A stretch of 64,000 bases of DNA from Anaerolinea thermophila UNI-1 (GTDB taxonomy: Bacteria > Chloroflexota > Anaerolineae > Anaerolineales > Anaerolineaceae): contig NC_014960.1 of NCBI RefSeq assembly GCF_000199675.1, positions 2,294,001 through 2,358,000 on the forward strand. Reading direction: 5' to 3'. A program made the position numbers and the translations under genes. The notes under the pieces are model-generated. The model was not told the DNA's origin. It worked only from the letters and a program-made list of their open reading frames with translations, and did no database searches. This document shows positions 42,704 through 51,380 of this stretch, one piece after another (the stretch's first letter is position 1; the number at the start of each line of letters is the position of its first letter).

Positions 42704-44116
42704 ATGTCCACTTCTGAAAATGTTCGCGCTTACTTTAACCAAAATGCGTTTCGATGGGATACGTTACGCACAGAGTACTTTCCAGATACTTTGCGGGAAG
42801 TCATTCTATCAAAAGCCTATTTACGCCCTGAAATGGTGGTGGCAGATATTGGGGGAGGCACTGGATTTGTTACTTTGGGATTAGCAACCCGGGTAAATCA
42901 GGTTCATCTGGTAGAACCTTCATCGGCAATGCTGGAAATTGCCAAGAAGAATTTATCTGCGTTTACCAATATCATTTACCACCAAACCGGTGTTGAAAAT
43001 TTACCTTTTCCGGAAGAAAGTCTGGACGCTATGTTTGCAAATATGGTTCTGCACCATTTGCCTGATCCAGAGCAGGGAATTAAGGAAATGGTTCGCGTCC
43101 TTCGCCCGGGGGGACGTCTGATTTTGACCGATTTGGACAACCATTCATATACCTGGTTCAAAGAAGAAATGGCGGACGTGTGGCTGGGATTTGACCGGCA
43201 GGAAATTCGCAAATGGTTCGAACAAACCGGGTTGGTGAATGTGCTCGTTACAGATACAAAAGATTCCTGTTGTACCAAGGAAACCTGTCAATGTTCATGC
43301 GAATCCTCTTCAAAGGAGGCCCAAATCAGCATCTTTTTAGCCACCGGGACAAGGAAGTATATAAGTATGGAAAAAGTAACCGAAGCCTATAGCGATATTG
43401 CCATTATGGAACGTCCCTGTTGTGCCCCCTCCTCCGAAACAGGAAACTCATCCTGTTGTTGTACAAAGCCTCAAGCGTTTTTAATATCAGCGGACTACGC
43501 AGAAGAGGATTTGATTCAAGTGCCTGAGGATCTTTGGCAAAACTCATTAGGTTGTGGGAACCCAACGGCATTTGCCCGTCTACAGCCCGGAATGACTGTA
43601 CTGGATATTGGTAGCGGGCGAGGGTTAGATGTATTTTTAGCCGCGCAGAAAGTGGGAAAAGAAGGACGGATCATTGGGATTGACCCTTCACCAGAAATGC
43701 TGAAAAAAGCCCAACAAATTGCCGAAAAATATCAACTGGCAAATGTGGAATTCAGACAGGGAGAGGCAGAGGAAATTCCCCTTCCCGATGAAACGGTGGA
43801 TGTCATTCTCTCCAACTGTGTTGTTAACCTTTCGGAAGACAAAAGCAAAGCCTTTCAAGAAGCCTTCCGAGTTCTTAAATCAGGAGGAAGACTGAATATC
43901 AGCGATATTGTCCTCTCCACCTCCCTGCCAATGGAAATTCAACTGGATGAAACTGGCTGGGTATCGTGTATATCGGGGTCTTTACCCGAACAGGAATATC
44001 TCGACTTGCTCCAACAAGCCGGTTTTTCAGAAATAGCGATCGAGAAAAAAGTTCCTGCCGGACAAATAGCCGGAACAGAAATTTTCAGCCTCACGCTCAC
44101 GGCAACAAAACCATGA
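42704..44116 (+). CDS. Arsenite methyltransferase fused to a second methyltransferase domain
   Basis: 470 residues with two SAM-methyltransferase domains in one frame. Domain 1 (about 1-220) has VVADIGGGTGFVTLGL and ends like a complete UbiE-type enzyme. A Cys-rich stretch joins them (DSCCTKETCQCSC near 187 and PCC and SCCCTK near 238-251). Domain 2 (about 225-470) is ArsM-like: VLDIGSGRGLDVFLA and the three conserved As(III)-binding Cys at 284 (LGCGN), 372 (SNCVV) and 422 (SCISG). It should methylate trivalent arsenic. The role of domain 1 is not known. The gene follows arsR and probably belongs to its regulon. Confidence 0.85.
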   Translation: MSTSENVRAYFNQNAFRWDTLRTEYFPDTLREVILSKAYLRPEMVVADIGGGTGFVTLGLATRVNQVHLVEPSSAMLEIAKKNLSAFTNIIYHQTGVENLPFPEESLDAMFANMVLHHLPDPEQGIKEMVRVLRPGGRLILTDLDNHSYTWFKEEMADVWLGFDRQEIRKWFEQTGLVNVLVTDTKDSCCTKETCQCSCESSSKEAQISIFLATGTRKYISMEKVTEAYSDIAIMERPCCAPSSETGNSSCCCTKPQAFLISADYAEEDLIQVPEDLWQNSLGCGNPTAFARLQPGMTVLDIGSGRGLDVFLAAQKVGKEGRIIGIDPSPEMLKKAQQIAEKYQLANVEFRQGEAEEIPLPDETVDVILSNCVVNLSEDKSKAFQEAFRVLKSGGRLNISDIVLSTSLPMEIQLDETGWVSCISGSLPEQEYLDLLQQAGFSEIAIEKKVPAGQIAGTEIFSLTLTATKP

Positions 44117-44182
44117 ATTTGCTGGAACAACAACTGAAACTCTGTAAAACGTTGACAAAATAGAAAAACTCGCGCCTTCTTC

Positions 44183-44211
44183 TTGCGATTCCTTCCAGCG
44201 TTTGCTATAAT
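44183..44211 (+). promoter_or_regulatory. Promoter of efp
   Basis: TTGCGA (44183-44188), a 17-nt spacer, and TATAAT (44206-44211). It is 34 nt before the efp ATG. Confidence 0.7.
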
Positions 44212-44245
44212 TCCGCTGGTTAACTCTAAGAAGGGCAAGGGTATT

Positions 44246-44803
44246 ATGATTGACGTCAATGATTTGAGAAAAGGTGTTATTTTTGAACTGGATGGTCAAC
44301 TCATGCGGGTGCTGGAGTACAGCCACCACAAACCCGGACGTGGCAATGCAGTGATTCGCATCAAAGCCCGCAACTTAAAAACCGGCGCTACGATTGAAAA
44401 AACCTTCACCTCAGGCGACCGTGTGCAGGATATCCGTCTGGACTATCACACCGTGCAGTACCTGTACAGTGATGAAAACTTCTTTTACTTTATGGATGTG
44501 GAAACCTTCGATCAGGTGCCGGTGAGCAAAGAATTGGTGGAAGAATACGCCGGTTTCCTGAAAGAAAACATGGAAGTCAAACTGACCCTGTACCAGGGAC
44601 AGCCGCTGGACATCGAACTGCCCACCACGGTGGATCTGAAAGTGGTATACGCTGAACCGGCAGTGCGCGGCGATACCGCTACGGGTGTCACCAAAAAGGT
44701 GCGCGTGGAGACTGGTGCGGAAATTGAAACTCCGATTTTCGTCAATGAAGGCGATACCATTCGGGTAGATACGCGTACAGGAACCTACGTCACCCGGGTA
44801 TAA
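44246..44803 (+). CDS. efp: Elongation factor P
   Basis: 185 residues, the normal size. KOW-like domain: MIDVNDLRKGVIFELDGQL, then EYSHHKPGRGNAVIRIKARNL. Two OB domains follow, ending VNEGDTIRVDTRTGTYVTRV. The modifiable residue lies in HHKPGRGN, where the tip Lys is present as in E. coli-type EF-P. It rescues ribosomes stalled at polyproline. The longer frame from 44183 overlaps the promoter. The start is at 44246. Confidence 0.96.
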   Translation: MIDVNDLRKGVIFELDGQLMRVLEYSHHKPGRGNAVIRIKARNLKTGATIEKTFTSGDRVQDIRLDYHTVQYLYSDENFFYFMDVETFDQVPVSKELVEEYAGFLKENMEVKLTLYQGQPLDIELPTTVDLKVVYAEPAVRGDTATGVTKKVRVETGAEIETPIFVNEGDTIRVDTRTGTYVTRV

Positions 44804-44824
44804 TAATCTAAAGGATTGAGTATC

Positions 44825-44853
44825 AAACCCTGCCCATCTGAGGCAGGGTTTTT
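44825..44853 (+). terminator. Terminator of efp
   Basis: AAACCCTGCC pairs with GGCAGGGTTT around CATCTGA, then TT. It lies just after efp, before the Cys-rich gene. Confidence 0.8.
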
Positions 44854-44872
44854 CCTAAAGGGAACAGGAAAA

Positions 44873-45202
44873 ATGAAAACTCCCGCCGGTAAAGAATGCC
44901 CTTATTTTTACGGGAATTATTTCCGTGGACGAAAACAGGAAGAATGTCGTCTGATTGGCAATCAGCCCTCTCCCTATCACTGGGGTTCTGACCTGTGTAA
45001 AACCTGTTCTGTTCCCGAAATTGTGCTGGCAAACGCCTGCCCGCACATGCAATTGCAGGCAAAGGTGCAATCTTTTCTGTTCGGGCTCATTCGCAGGGTT
45101 AAGGTCCTGGCTTACTGCGAAAAAAGTCACTCGATAGTTGAAGAGCCTCAGATTGGTTGCGGGCAATGTCACCCATTTCCTCCGTTTATTCCAAAGGAGT
45201 AA
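44873..45202 (+). CDS. Cysteine-rich small protein, unknown
   Basis: 109 residues with 8-9 Cys: ECPYFYGNYFRGRKQEECRL, LCKTC, NACPH, AYCEK, CGQCHPF. The spacing suggests two or three metal or Fe-S sites. No TM segment is seen. I do not recognise the family. It starts at the ATG at 44873 with AAAGGGAACAGGAAAA upstream. An upstream in-frame start at 44816 lies across the efp terminator. It precedes the HAD-DinB gene by 3 nt, so they are co-transcribed. Confidence 0.7.
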   Translation: MKTPAGKECPYFYGNYFRGRKQEECRLIGNQPSPYHWGSDLCKTCSVPEIVLANACPHMQLQAKVQSFLFGLIRRVKVLAYCEKSHSIVEEPQIGCGQCHPFPPFIPKE

Positions 45203-45205
45203 AGT

Positions 45206-46402
45206 ATGTCCCCGATTTTATTGATTGATCTGGACGATACCCTGCTGGAAAATTCGATTGAAACGTTTTTGCCCGCCTATCTGAAAGCCCTTTCCAAGCA
45301 TCTCTCCAATCATCTCCAACCAGAGGTCATGATTCGGGAACTACTGCGCGCTACCGATCAGATGCTGGTTAATCAAAATCCGCAAAAAACGCTGGAGGAC
45401 GTCTTTGATGAAACTTTCTATCCGGCTGTTAAAGTAAGTAAAGAAGAATTAAAACCGGTCATTGAGTCTTTTTATCGCAGGGTTTTTCCAACTCTGAAAT
45501 CCTTAACAAGACCTAAACCTGAAGCCAAAGCGTTGATAGAGTATGCCCTGAAAAAAGGTTGGAAAATTGTCGTTGCTACCAACCCTATTTTCCCACTTAC
45601 AGCCATTGAACAGCGCCTTGAATGGGCAGGATTATCTCCCAAAGAAGTGCCCTTTGACCTGATTACCTCATATGAAACTTTTCACTTTGCCAAACCCAAC
45701 CCTGCCTATTATGCTGAGGTGCTTGCCCGTTTCGGGTGGAAGGATGAGCCTGTAACGATGGTGGGGAACAGCATGTCAGATGATATTCAACCCGCCGTTC
45801 AGACGGGAATTCCTGCTTTCTGGCTCAGCGATACCCCTCCGGAGTCGGAAACGCATTCACCCTCCGGCTGGGGAACGTTCTCCGAGATATACCCCTTCCT
45901 GGAGCAAATCGAATACATTCGCTCCACATCCATCTTACCCTCGTTAAACGGATTGATAGGGATTCTGCGCGCTACACTGGCGTTTCTGGACAGTCAACGC
46001 CGGACAGTTCCTCTCGAAGACTGGAATCAAAAACCCTCAGCAGAGGAATGGTGCTTGACTGAAATTATTTGTCACCTGAGGGACAGCGATCGCGAGGTGA
46101 ACCTACCCCGTTTTCGAAAAATTCTGGAAGAAGAAAATCCCTTCCTGCCCGCGGTCAACGCTGATGAATGGTCTTCTGTACGCCAGTACTGTAATAATGA
46201 AGACCCTCTGGAAGCCTTACAGGGATTTATCCAGGCACGCATGGAGATTTTGAGCATTCTGGAGTCCCTCTCACCGGAAGCCTGGAAACGTCCAGCGCGT
46301 CATGCCATCTTCGGACCCACCACGCTTCAAGAACTGGTTATATTCATGTGCGCGCATGACCGCGATCACATCCAGCAAGTGCATAAAACCATCCCCAAAT
46401 AA
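45206..46402 (+). CDS. HAD-family hydrolase fused to a DinB-like domain
   Basis: 398 residues. Residues about 1-225 are a HAD phosphatase: the nucleophile motif LIDLDDTLLEN, VVATNP, and AKPNPAYYAEVL plus MVGNSMSDDI (metal Asp). Residues about 240-395 are DinB-like: WNQKPSAEEWCLTEIICHLRDSDRE and MCAHDRDHIQQ, whose three His could bind a metal. A complete HAD enzyme with a DinB tail is unusual. Neither substrate is known. Confidence 0.82.
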   Translation: MSPILLIDLDDTLLENSIETFLPAYLKALSKHLSNHLQPEVMIRELLRATDQMLVNQNPQKTLEDVFDETFYPAVKVSKEELKPVIESFYRRVFPTLKSLTRPKPEAKALIEYALKKGWKIVVATNPIFPLTAIEQRLEWAGLSPKEVPFDLITSYETFHFAKPNPAYYAEVLARFGWKDEPVTMVGNSMSDDIQPAVQTGIPAFWLSDTPPESETHSPSGWGTFSEIYPFLEQIEYIRSTSILPSLNGLIGILRATLAFLDSQRRTVPLEDWNQKPSAEEWCLTEIICHLRDSDREVNLPRFRKILEEENPFLPAVNADEWSSVRQYCNNEDPLEALQGFIQARMEILSILESLSPEAWKRPARHAIFGPTTLQELVIFMCAHDRDHIQQVHKTIPK

Positions 46403-46454
46403 CCGATTTTGTATAAGAAATAGATAAGATTTTTAGACAAGCGTGGAATTCAAA

Positions 46455-46483
46455 TTGATTAGGCGGGGGGTCATTGGTATAAT
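46455..46483 (+). promoter_or_regulatory. Promoter of ftsH
   Basis: TTGATT (46455-46460), a 17-nt spacer, and TATAAT (46478-46483) preceded by TGG as extended -10. Confidence 0.7.
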
Positions 46484-46525
46484 CAATTCAAGCATCCAGA
46501 AACGATGCTTTACTTGGAGGTATCT

Positions 46526-48397
46526 GTGAATTCAAGAAATCAGTCCTATATCATCTATGTGTTGCTGTTCATGGCAATCATCATCATTCTGCTGTACCAG
46601 TTTAACCAGCAGAGCAGCACACAGGATGTACTCACCATCAATCAGGTAGCCGCTGATATTCAGGCAGGCAAAGTAGCCCGTCTGGTGGAGAACGAGTATC
46701 GCTTGAAGGTCATCTATCAGGACGGCACCCAGCGCGACTCGACCATGGAAGCCAATGCGACACTCGTTCAGCAATTGCGTGATTTGGGTGTGACCCCTGA
46801 ACAACTCTCGCCGACCAAAATCAAGATTGAAATCCGCCCACCCAGCGCATGGGTCAATGTATTGACCGTGCTGGGATACGTTCTGCCCTTCCTGGTACTG
46901 GGTGGAGTTTTCTTCTTCATCTTCCGACAAGCCCAGGGAAGCAACAACGCCGCCATGTCGTTTGGGAAGTCCAGGGCGCGCATGTTCACCGGCGATCATC
47001 CTACCGTCACTTTTGACGATGTAGCGGGTGTGGATGAAGCCAAGGAAGAATTGAAAGAGGTAGTGGAATTCCTGCGTGAACCCCAAAAGTTCATTCAATT
47101 GGGTGCACGCATCCCGAAAGGCGTTTTGCTGGTAGGGCCCCCTGGGACAGGTAAAACGCTCATCGCTAAAGCCGTTTCTGGCGAAGCGGGTGTGCCCTTC
47201 TTCTCAATCTCCGGTTCGGAATTTGTGGAGATGTTCGTTGGCGTCGGTGCTTCTCGTGTGAGAGACCTGTTTGATCAGGCGCGCCGTCATTCCCCCTGTA
47301 TCGTATTCGTGGACGAAATTGATGCGGTTGGACGACACCGCGGCGCCGGACTGGGTGGCAGCCATGATGAGCGCGAACAAACGTTGAACCAGTTGCTGGT
47401 CGAAATGGACGGCTTTGACACCGACACCAATATCATCATCATGGCGGCGACAAACCGTCCCGATATTCTCGACCCGGCTTTGCTCCGCCCCGGTCGTTTC
47501 GACCGCCGAGTGGTGCTGGATCGCCCGGATATGCGCGGTCGGGAAGCCATCCTGAAGGTACACGTCAAAGGCAAGCCTCTGGCACCCGATGTGGACCTGA
47601 GCCTGCTGGCGCGTGCCACCCCAGGATTTGTAGGCGCAGACCTGGAAAATCTGGTCAATGAAGCGGCCATCCTTGCCGCACGGCGTAATAAGAAAGCCAT
47701 TGGTCGCGAAGAGTTTGAAGAAGCCATTGAACGCGTTATTGCCGGTCCGGAACGCAAGAGCCGCCTGATCAGTGAAGAAGAGAAACGCATTGTGGCCTAT
47801 CACGAAGCCGGTCATGCAGTGGTGATGAATGCATTACCGGAAGCCGATCCAGTGCAGAAAGTTTCCATTATTGCTCGTGGAATGGCAGGCGGTTACACGC
47901 TTTCTCTGCCAGAAGAAGACCGCATGCTCTTGCCCCGCAAGAAAATCCTTGCCGACATGATTGGCTTGCTGGGCGGTCGCGCTGCCGAGGAACTGGTATT
48001 TGATGACATCACCTCGGGAGCCTCCAATGACATTGAGCGTGTGACTCAGTTAGCCCGCACCATGGTCACTCGTCTGGGCATGAGCGATGCCCTGGGCCCA
48101 ATGGTGTATGGTCAAAAGGAAGAATTAATCTTCCTTGGGCGGGAAATCGCCGAACAACGCGACTACTCCGAAGCCATCGCCGAGCAAATCGACCGTGAAG
48201 TGCGCCGGTTGGTCAACGAAGCCTACACCAAAGCCAAAGCCATCCTGATGGAACACCGCGACAAACTGGACGCCGTTGCTCAGCGCCTGCTGGAAGTGGA
48301 AACCCTTTCACGGGAAGAGTTTGAGAAAATCTTCCCTCCGCCGGTGCGTAAGCGTAATCCCATTCCTACCATTGCGGGGTCAAACAATAACAACTAA
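46526..48397 (+). CDS. ftsH: ATP-dependent zinc metalloprotease FtsH
   Basis: Membrane protease of 623 residues. TM1 is at about 7-25, an extracytoplasmic domain at about 30-110, TM2 at about 113-135. AAA domain: Walker A GPPGTGKTL near residue 207, Walker B FVDEIDAVGRHR near 263, SRH AATNRPDILDPALLRPGRFDRR. Protease: zinc motif HEAGHAV near 425 and the third ligand Asp in AEELVFDDITSGASND. The start is a GTG at 46526 with TTGGAGG upstream. An ATG at 46505 has no such site. Confidence 0.97.
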   Translation: MNSRNQSYIIYVLLFMAIIIILLYQFNQQSSTQDVLTINQVAADIQAGKVARLVENEYRLKVIYQDGTQRDSTMEANATLVQQLRDLGVTPEQLSPTKIKIEIRPPSAWVNVLTVLGYVLPFLVLGGVFFFIFRQAQGSNNAAMSFGKSRARMFTGDHPTVTFDDVAGVDEAKEELKEVVEFLREPQKFIQLGARIPKGVLLVGPPGTGKTLIAKAVSGEAGVPFFSISGSEFVEMFVGVGASRVRDLFDQARRHSPCIVFVDEIDAVGRHRGAGLGGSHDEREQTLNQLLVEMDGFDTDTNIIIMAATNRPDILDPALLRPGRFDRRVVLDRPDMRGREAILKVHVKGKPLAPDVDLSLLARATPGFVGADLENLVNEAAILAARRNKKAIGREEFEEAIERVIAGPERKSRLISEEEKRIVAYHEAGHAVVMNALPEADPVQKVSIIARGMAGGYTLSLPEEDRMLLPRKKILADMIGLLGGRAAEELVFDDITSGASNDIERVTQLARTMVTRLGMSDALGPMVYGQKEELIFLGREIAEQRDYSEAIAEQIDREVRRLVNEAYTKAKAILMEHRDKLDAVAQRLLEVETLSREEFEKIFPPPVRKRNPIPTIAGSNNNN

Positions 48398-48404
48398 AAA
48401 AAAC

Positions 48405-48440
48405 AACTGGGCTGTCGAGTAAACAGCCCAGTTTTGTTTT
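48405..48440. terminator. Bidirectional terminator, ftsH / acyl-CoA ligase
   Basis: ACTGGGCTGT pairs with ACAGCCCAGT, with an A-run on one side and TTTTGTTTT on the other. Confidence 0.9.
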
Positions 48441-50097
48441 ATGCTGCCCGGCGATGCTGTTCAACCAGCACTCGACGCAACAACTTCCCTACCGTAGAAC
48501 GGGGAAGGCGTTCCAGAAATTCCACCTCTATGGGAATCTTGTAATACACCAGCGATTGTTTACACCATTGAATGATATCATCAGCGGAGAGGGCATGTCC
48601 GGGTTTGACAACCACCCAGGCTTTTACTGCCTCTCCCCGAACAGGATGCGGAATACCCGCTACTCCCACTTCCTGCACAGACGGATGGGTAGCAATGACC
48701 TCTTCTACCTCGCGAGGCCAGACCTGATAACCACTGACCTTGATCAAGTCTTTTTTGCGGTCCAGAACGTAAAAGTAGCCATCTTCATCCATTCGGGCAA
48801 TATCTCCGGTGTACAACCAGCCGTTTCGAAGCGTTTGGCGGGTTTCCTCCGGACGATTGTGATAGCCCTGCATGACCTGGGGACCACGAATCAGCAGTTC
48901 TCCCGCTTCACCCACAGGCAAATCCGTTTCTCCGTCCTCTAGCGAAACAATACGGCAATCCACATCGGGTAAGGGTAACCCAATGGAACCGGGGCGTTTT
49001 TCTCCCAGCATGGGATTGCAGTGCGTGGCAGTGGGAGCCTCTGAAAGTCCATATCCCTCCATGAGTTTTGCACCCGTAAGGGACTCAAAGCGCACACGAA
49101 CCTCTTCCAGCAAGGGAGCGGAGCCGGAAATACAGGCTCGGATGGAGCGCAAATTCACCTCACCGGATTGAACCAGGGGATGCTGATTAATCAAGGCGTA
49201 CAGCGTGGGAACACCCGGAAAGAAACTGACTTGATAAGTTTGGATAGCATCCAGCAATTTTGGCAAATCCCGCGGATTGGGAATCAGCACCATGCGCGCC
49301 GCCATGGAAGTAGCGACACTCATCCCCACCACCATGCCATAGACATGGTAGAGAGGAATCGCCAGCAAAGCCGTTTCGCGCGCATCTTCCATGCCCGAAA
49401 GCCAAGCCCGAAATTGCAGAGTATTAGCAACCAGATTGCGGTGCAGTCCCACTGCCGCTTTGGGAATCCCCGTAGTACCACCACTGTACTGAAAAATTGC
49501 CACATCATCCGAAGCCACTTCGGATTTTCTATCCATGCCTGCGAAAGACCAGCGGGTAATTTCTTCCAGGGTGAAAGTTGTGCGCTTGTGGCTGTCCAAA
49601 CCTGACTCGGGCTGAGGATACCAATCCTGCATGGTGAAAGCATCTTCCAGCGCCGTAAAAATCTTTTTTCTCAAGGGCAAATCTGAGGATAATTGCTCCA
49701 CCAACGCGCGGGAAGATTCGCCTGCAATCAGAAAAACACTGCCTGAATCCTGGATTTGGTACTCAATCTCGCGTGCTGTATAGGCAGGGTTCATCGCTGA
49801 AACTATTCCGCCGGCTTTCAGAACGGCATAGTAAGCCAAAACATATTGAGGCAGATTAGGTAAGAGAATACTTACCCGTTCACCCTTTTGCAACCCCAAA
49901 GCAATCAATCCTCTTGCCAGTTGATCGGTTAATTCCGCCATGCGAGCATAAGAAATGGCATGCCCTTCATAGAGGGTGCAAGTTTGCCGGGGGAAGCGCT
50001 TTGCGGCTCCATCCAAAAAGTCAAATACCCGTAAGGATGGGTAAGTCAGTGATTGAGGAACGCCCTCATCATATCTATTTAGCCATGGACGATTCAT
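48439..50097 (-). CDS. AMP-dependent acyl-CoA synthetase (fatty-acid CoA ligase)
   Basis: 552 residues from MNRPWLNRYDEGVP. P-loop-like motif FQYSGGTTGIPKAAVGLHRN, motif GYGLSEAPTATHCNP, the hinge YTGDIARMDEDGYFYVLDRKKDLIKVSGYQVWPREVE, and the catalytic Lys in RSTVGKLLRR. It activates a fatty or other carboxylic acid to the CoA ester; fatty acid is inferred from similarity to FadD. AGAGGTG precedes the ATG. It overlaps the 3' end of miaA by 23 nt. Confidence 0.9.
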   Translation of the reverse strand: MNRPWLNRYDEGVPQSLTYPSLRVFDFLDGAAKRFPRQTCTLYEGHAISYARMAELTDQLARGLIALGLQKGERVSILLPNLPQYVLAYYAVLKAGGIVSAMNPAYTAREIEYQIQDSGSVFLIAGESSRALVEQLSSDLPLRKKIFTALEDAFTMQDWYPQPESGLDSHKRTTFTLEEITRWSFAGMDRKSEVASDDVAIFQYSGGTTGIPKAAVGLHRNLVANTLQFRAWLSGMEDARETALLAIPLYHVYGMVVGMSVATSMAARMVLIPNPRDLPKLLDAIQTYQVSFFPGVPTLYALINQHPLVQSGEVNLRSIRACISGSAPLLEEVRVRFESLTGAKLMEGYGLSEAPTATHCNPMLGEKRPGSIGLPLPDVDCRIVSLEDGETDLPVGEAGELLIRGPQVMQGYHNRPEETRQTLRNGWLYTGDIARMDEDGYFYVLDRKKDLIKVSGYQVWPREVEEVIATHPSVQEVGVAGIPHPVRGEAVKAWVVVKPGHALSADDIIQWCKQSLVYYKIPIEVEFLERLPRSTVGKLLRRVLVEQHRRAA

Positions 50098-51046
50098 TCT
50101 GAGACACCTCTTTCCACCACGAATAAACAAAAGTAAAAATTTCTTCAAACGATATCTGATCTAAATCAAACCAATGAATTTGCGGATCTTCCTCCCGGAA
50201 CCACGCCCCTTGCTGACGCACATAACGGCGGGTCAGCCGCTTGATTTCGGCAACGGCCTCTTCCAGCGTCCTCTTGCCTTGAACCACTTCAATCATTTGA
50301 CGGTAGCCAATCGCCGAAAAGGCGGGTAAATCAGGGGGGTATTTTTCCAGCAATCTGCGCACCTCGTCCAGAAAGCCCTGCTGGAGCATCTGCTCAATCC
50401 GAGCATCCACACGCTCATACAGAATTTTCCGATTCCTGGTTAACCCAATGATTTGTACCTGATAGGGCGAGGAAGTTTTTCGTCGCTGGTCCGAAAAACG
50501 TCTGCCTGTGCTGAAAATGACCTCCAGAGCCCGAATGGTACGGCGCACATTTCGCGGGTCAATCTTCTGAGCGGCAATGGGATCCAGGAAGGTTAACATG
50601 GCATGCATGGCATCTTTTCCTTGTTCTGCAGCCATGCGCTCCAGGACTGCCCGCAAAGAGGGAATGGGAGGCTGCTCTGGTGGCTGCCAGCCCTCAATGA
50701 CGGCCTTAACATACTGTCCTGTACCGCCTACAAGGATGGGAAGTTTTCCCCGCGCATGGATTGCGCCAATTGCCTGATGCGCGGCTTGCTGGAACAACGC
50801 CAGACTCCAAACCTCATCCGGATCCGCCACGTCAATCAGGTGATGAGGGATACCCTGGCGCTCGGCGGGTGTGGGTTTAGCCGTGCCAATGTCCATCCCC
50901 CGGTAAAACAAGCGCGAATCTGCCGAAACAATTTCGGCATCCAAACGACGGGCAAGTTCGATAGATACCTGCGTCTTCCCTACCGCGGTAGGTCCCACAA
51001 TAACCAGCAAAGGATTATTCTGTAAGCGCGTTTTCGAAATGCTCAA
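50075..51046 (-). CDS. miaA: tRNA dimethylallyltransferase MiaA
   Basis: Adds dimethylallyl to A37 of tRNAs that read UNN codons, including the tRNA-Leu(TAA) in this window. Seen: Walker A VIVGPTAVGKTQVSIELA, SADSRLFYRGMDIGTAKP, HHLIDVADPDE, LVGGTGQYVKAV, and the C-terminal SAIGYRQMIEV. The start is unclear. A TTG at 51046 gives about 323 residues, whereas the ATG at 51112 would overlap yraN by 98 nt. It is translated downstream of yraN in the same operon. Confidence 0.92.
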   Translation of the reverse strand: MSISKTRLQNNPLLVIVGPTAVGKTQVSIELARRLDAEIVSADSRLFYRGMDIGTAKPTPAERQGIPHHLIDVADPDEVWSLALFQQAAHQAIGAIHARGKLPILVGGTGQYVKAVIEGWQPPEQPPIPSLRAVLERMAAEQGKDAMHAMLTFLDPIAAQKIDPRNVRRTIRALEVIFSTGRRFSDQRRKTSSPYQVQIIGLTRNRKILYERVDARIEQMLQQGFLDEVRRLLEKYPPDLPAFSAIGYRQMIEVVQGKRTLEEAVAEIKRLTRRYVRQQGAWFREEDPQIHWFDLDQISFEEIFTFVYSWWKEVSQNESSMAK

Positions 51047-51380
51047 TGAGCGTCTCGCCCCCCTTCTCACGTAGTATAGCAAGGACATCCACCTGCCAGG
51101 CAGTCGGTTCACTGTTTTCTTTCTGCAGATACGCCTGAATGGCTTTGAACAAATGGGATTTTTTCTTCTCCGTCAGGGCAGTTTCAGGGTAACCAAAATC
51201 CCGATTGGTGCGGGTTTTCACTTCCACAAAAACCATAGTTTGATCTCGCTGAGCCACGATATCAATTTCCCCATACTCCGTACGCACATTACGCGCCAGA
51301 ATCAGGTATCCTTTTTGGGATAAATACCGGGCGGCCAGGTCTTCGCCCCATTTTCCTACGCGCTGACGGTACAGACTCAT
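51015..51380 (-). CDS. yraN: YraN/UPF0102-family endonuclease-like protein
   Basis: 121 residues. The Holliday-junction-resolvase-like fold is shown by GEDLAARYLSQKGY, RTEYGEIDIVAQRDQTMVFVEVKTRTN (Glu, Asp and ExK metal site) and GYPETALTEKKKSHL. The function of the family is unproven. It starts 4 nt inside the end of the glycosyltransferase (ATGA). Confidence 0.92.
   Translation of the reverse strand: MSLYRQRVGKWGEDLAARYLSQKGYLILARNVRTEYGEIDIVAQRDQTMVFVEVKTRTNRDFGYPETALTEKKKSHLFKAIQAYLQKENSEPTAWQVDVLAILREKGGETLIEHFENALTE

Noticed and set aside
42704..44116. Splitting the double methyltransferase into two genes
   Set aside because: One uninterrupted frame. The internal ATG near residue 223 (MEKVTEAY) lacks a convincing ribosome site, so the fusion is the simplest reading.
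47204..47815. 203-residue minus-strand frame inside ftsH
   Set aside because: Antisense of the conserved FtsH AAA domain; no domain of its own.
50075..51112. Using the full-length miaA frame from 51112
   Set aside because: The extra residues overlap yraN by 98 nt, have no ribosome site and do not look like MiaA.
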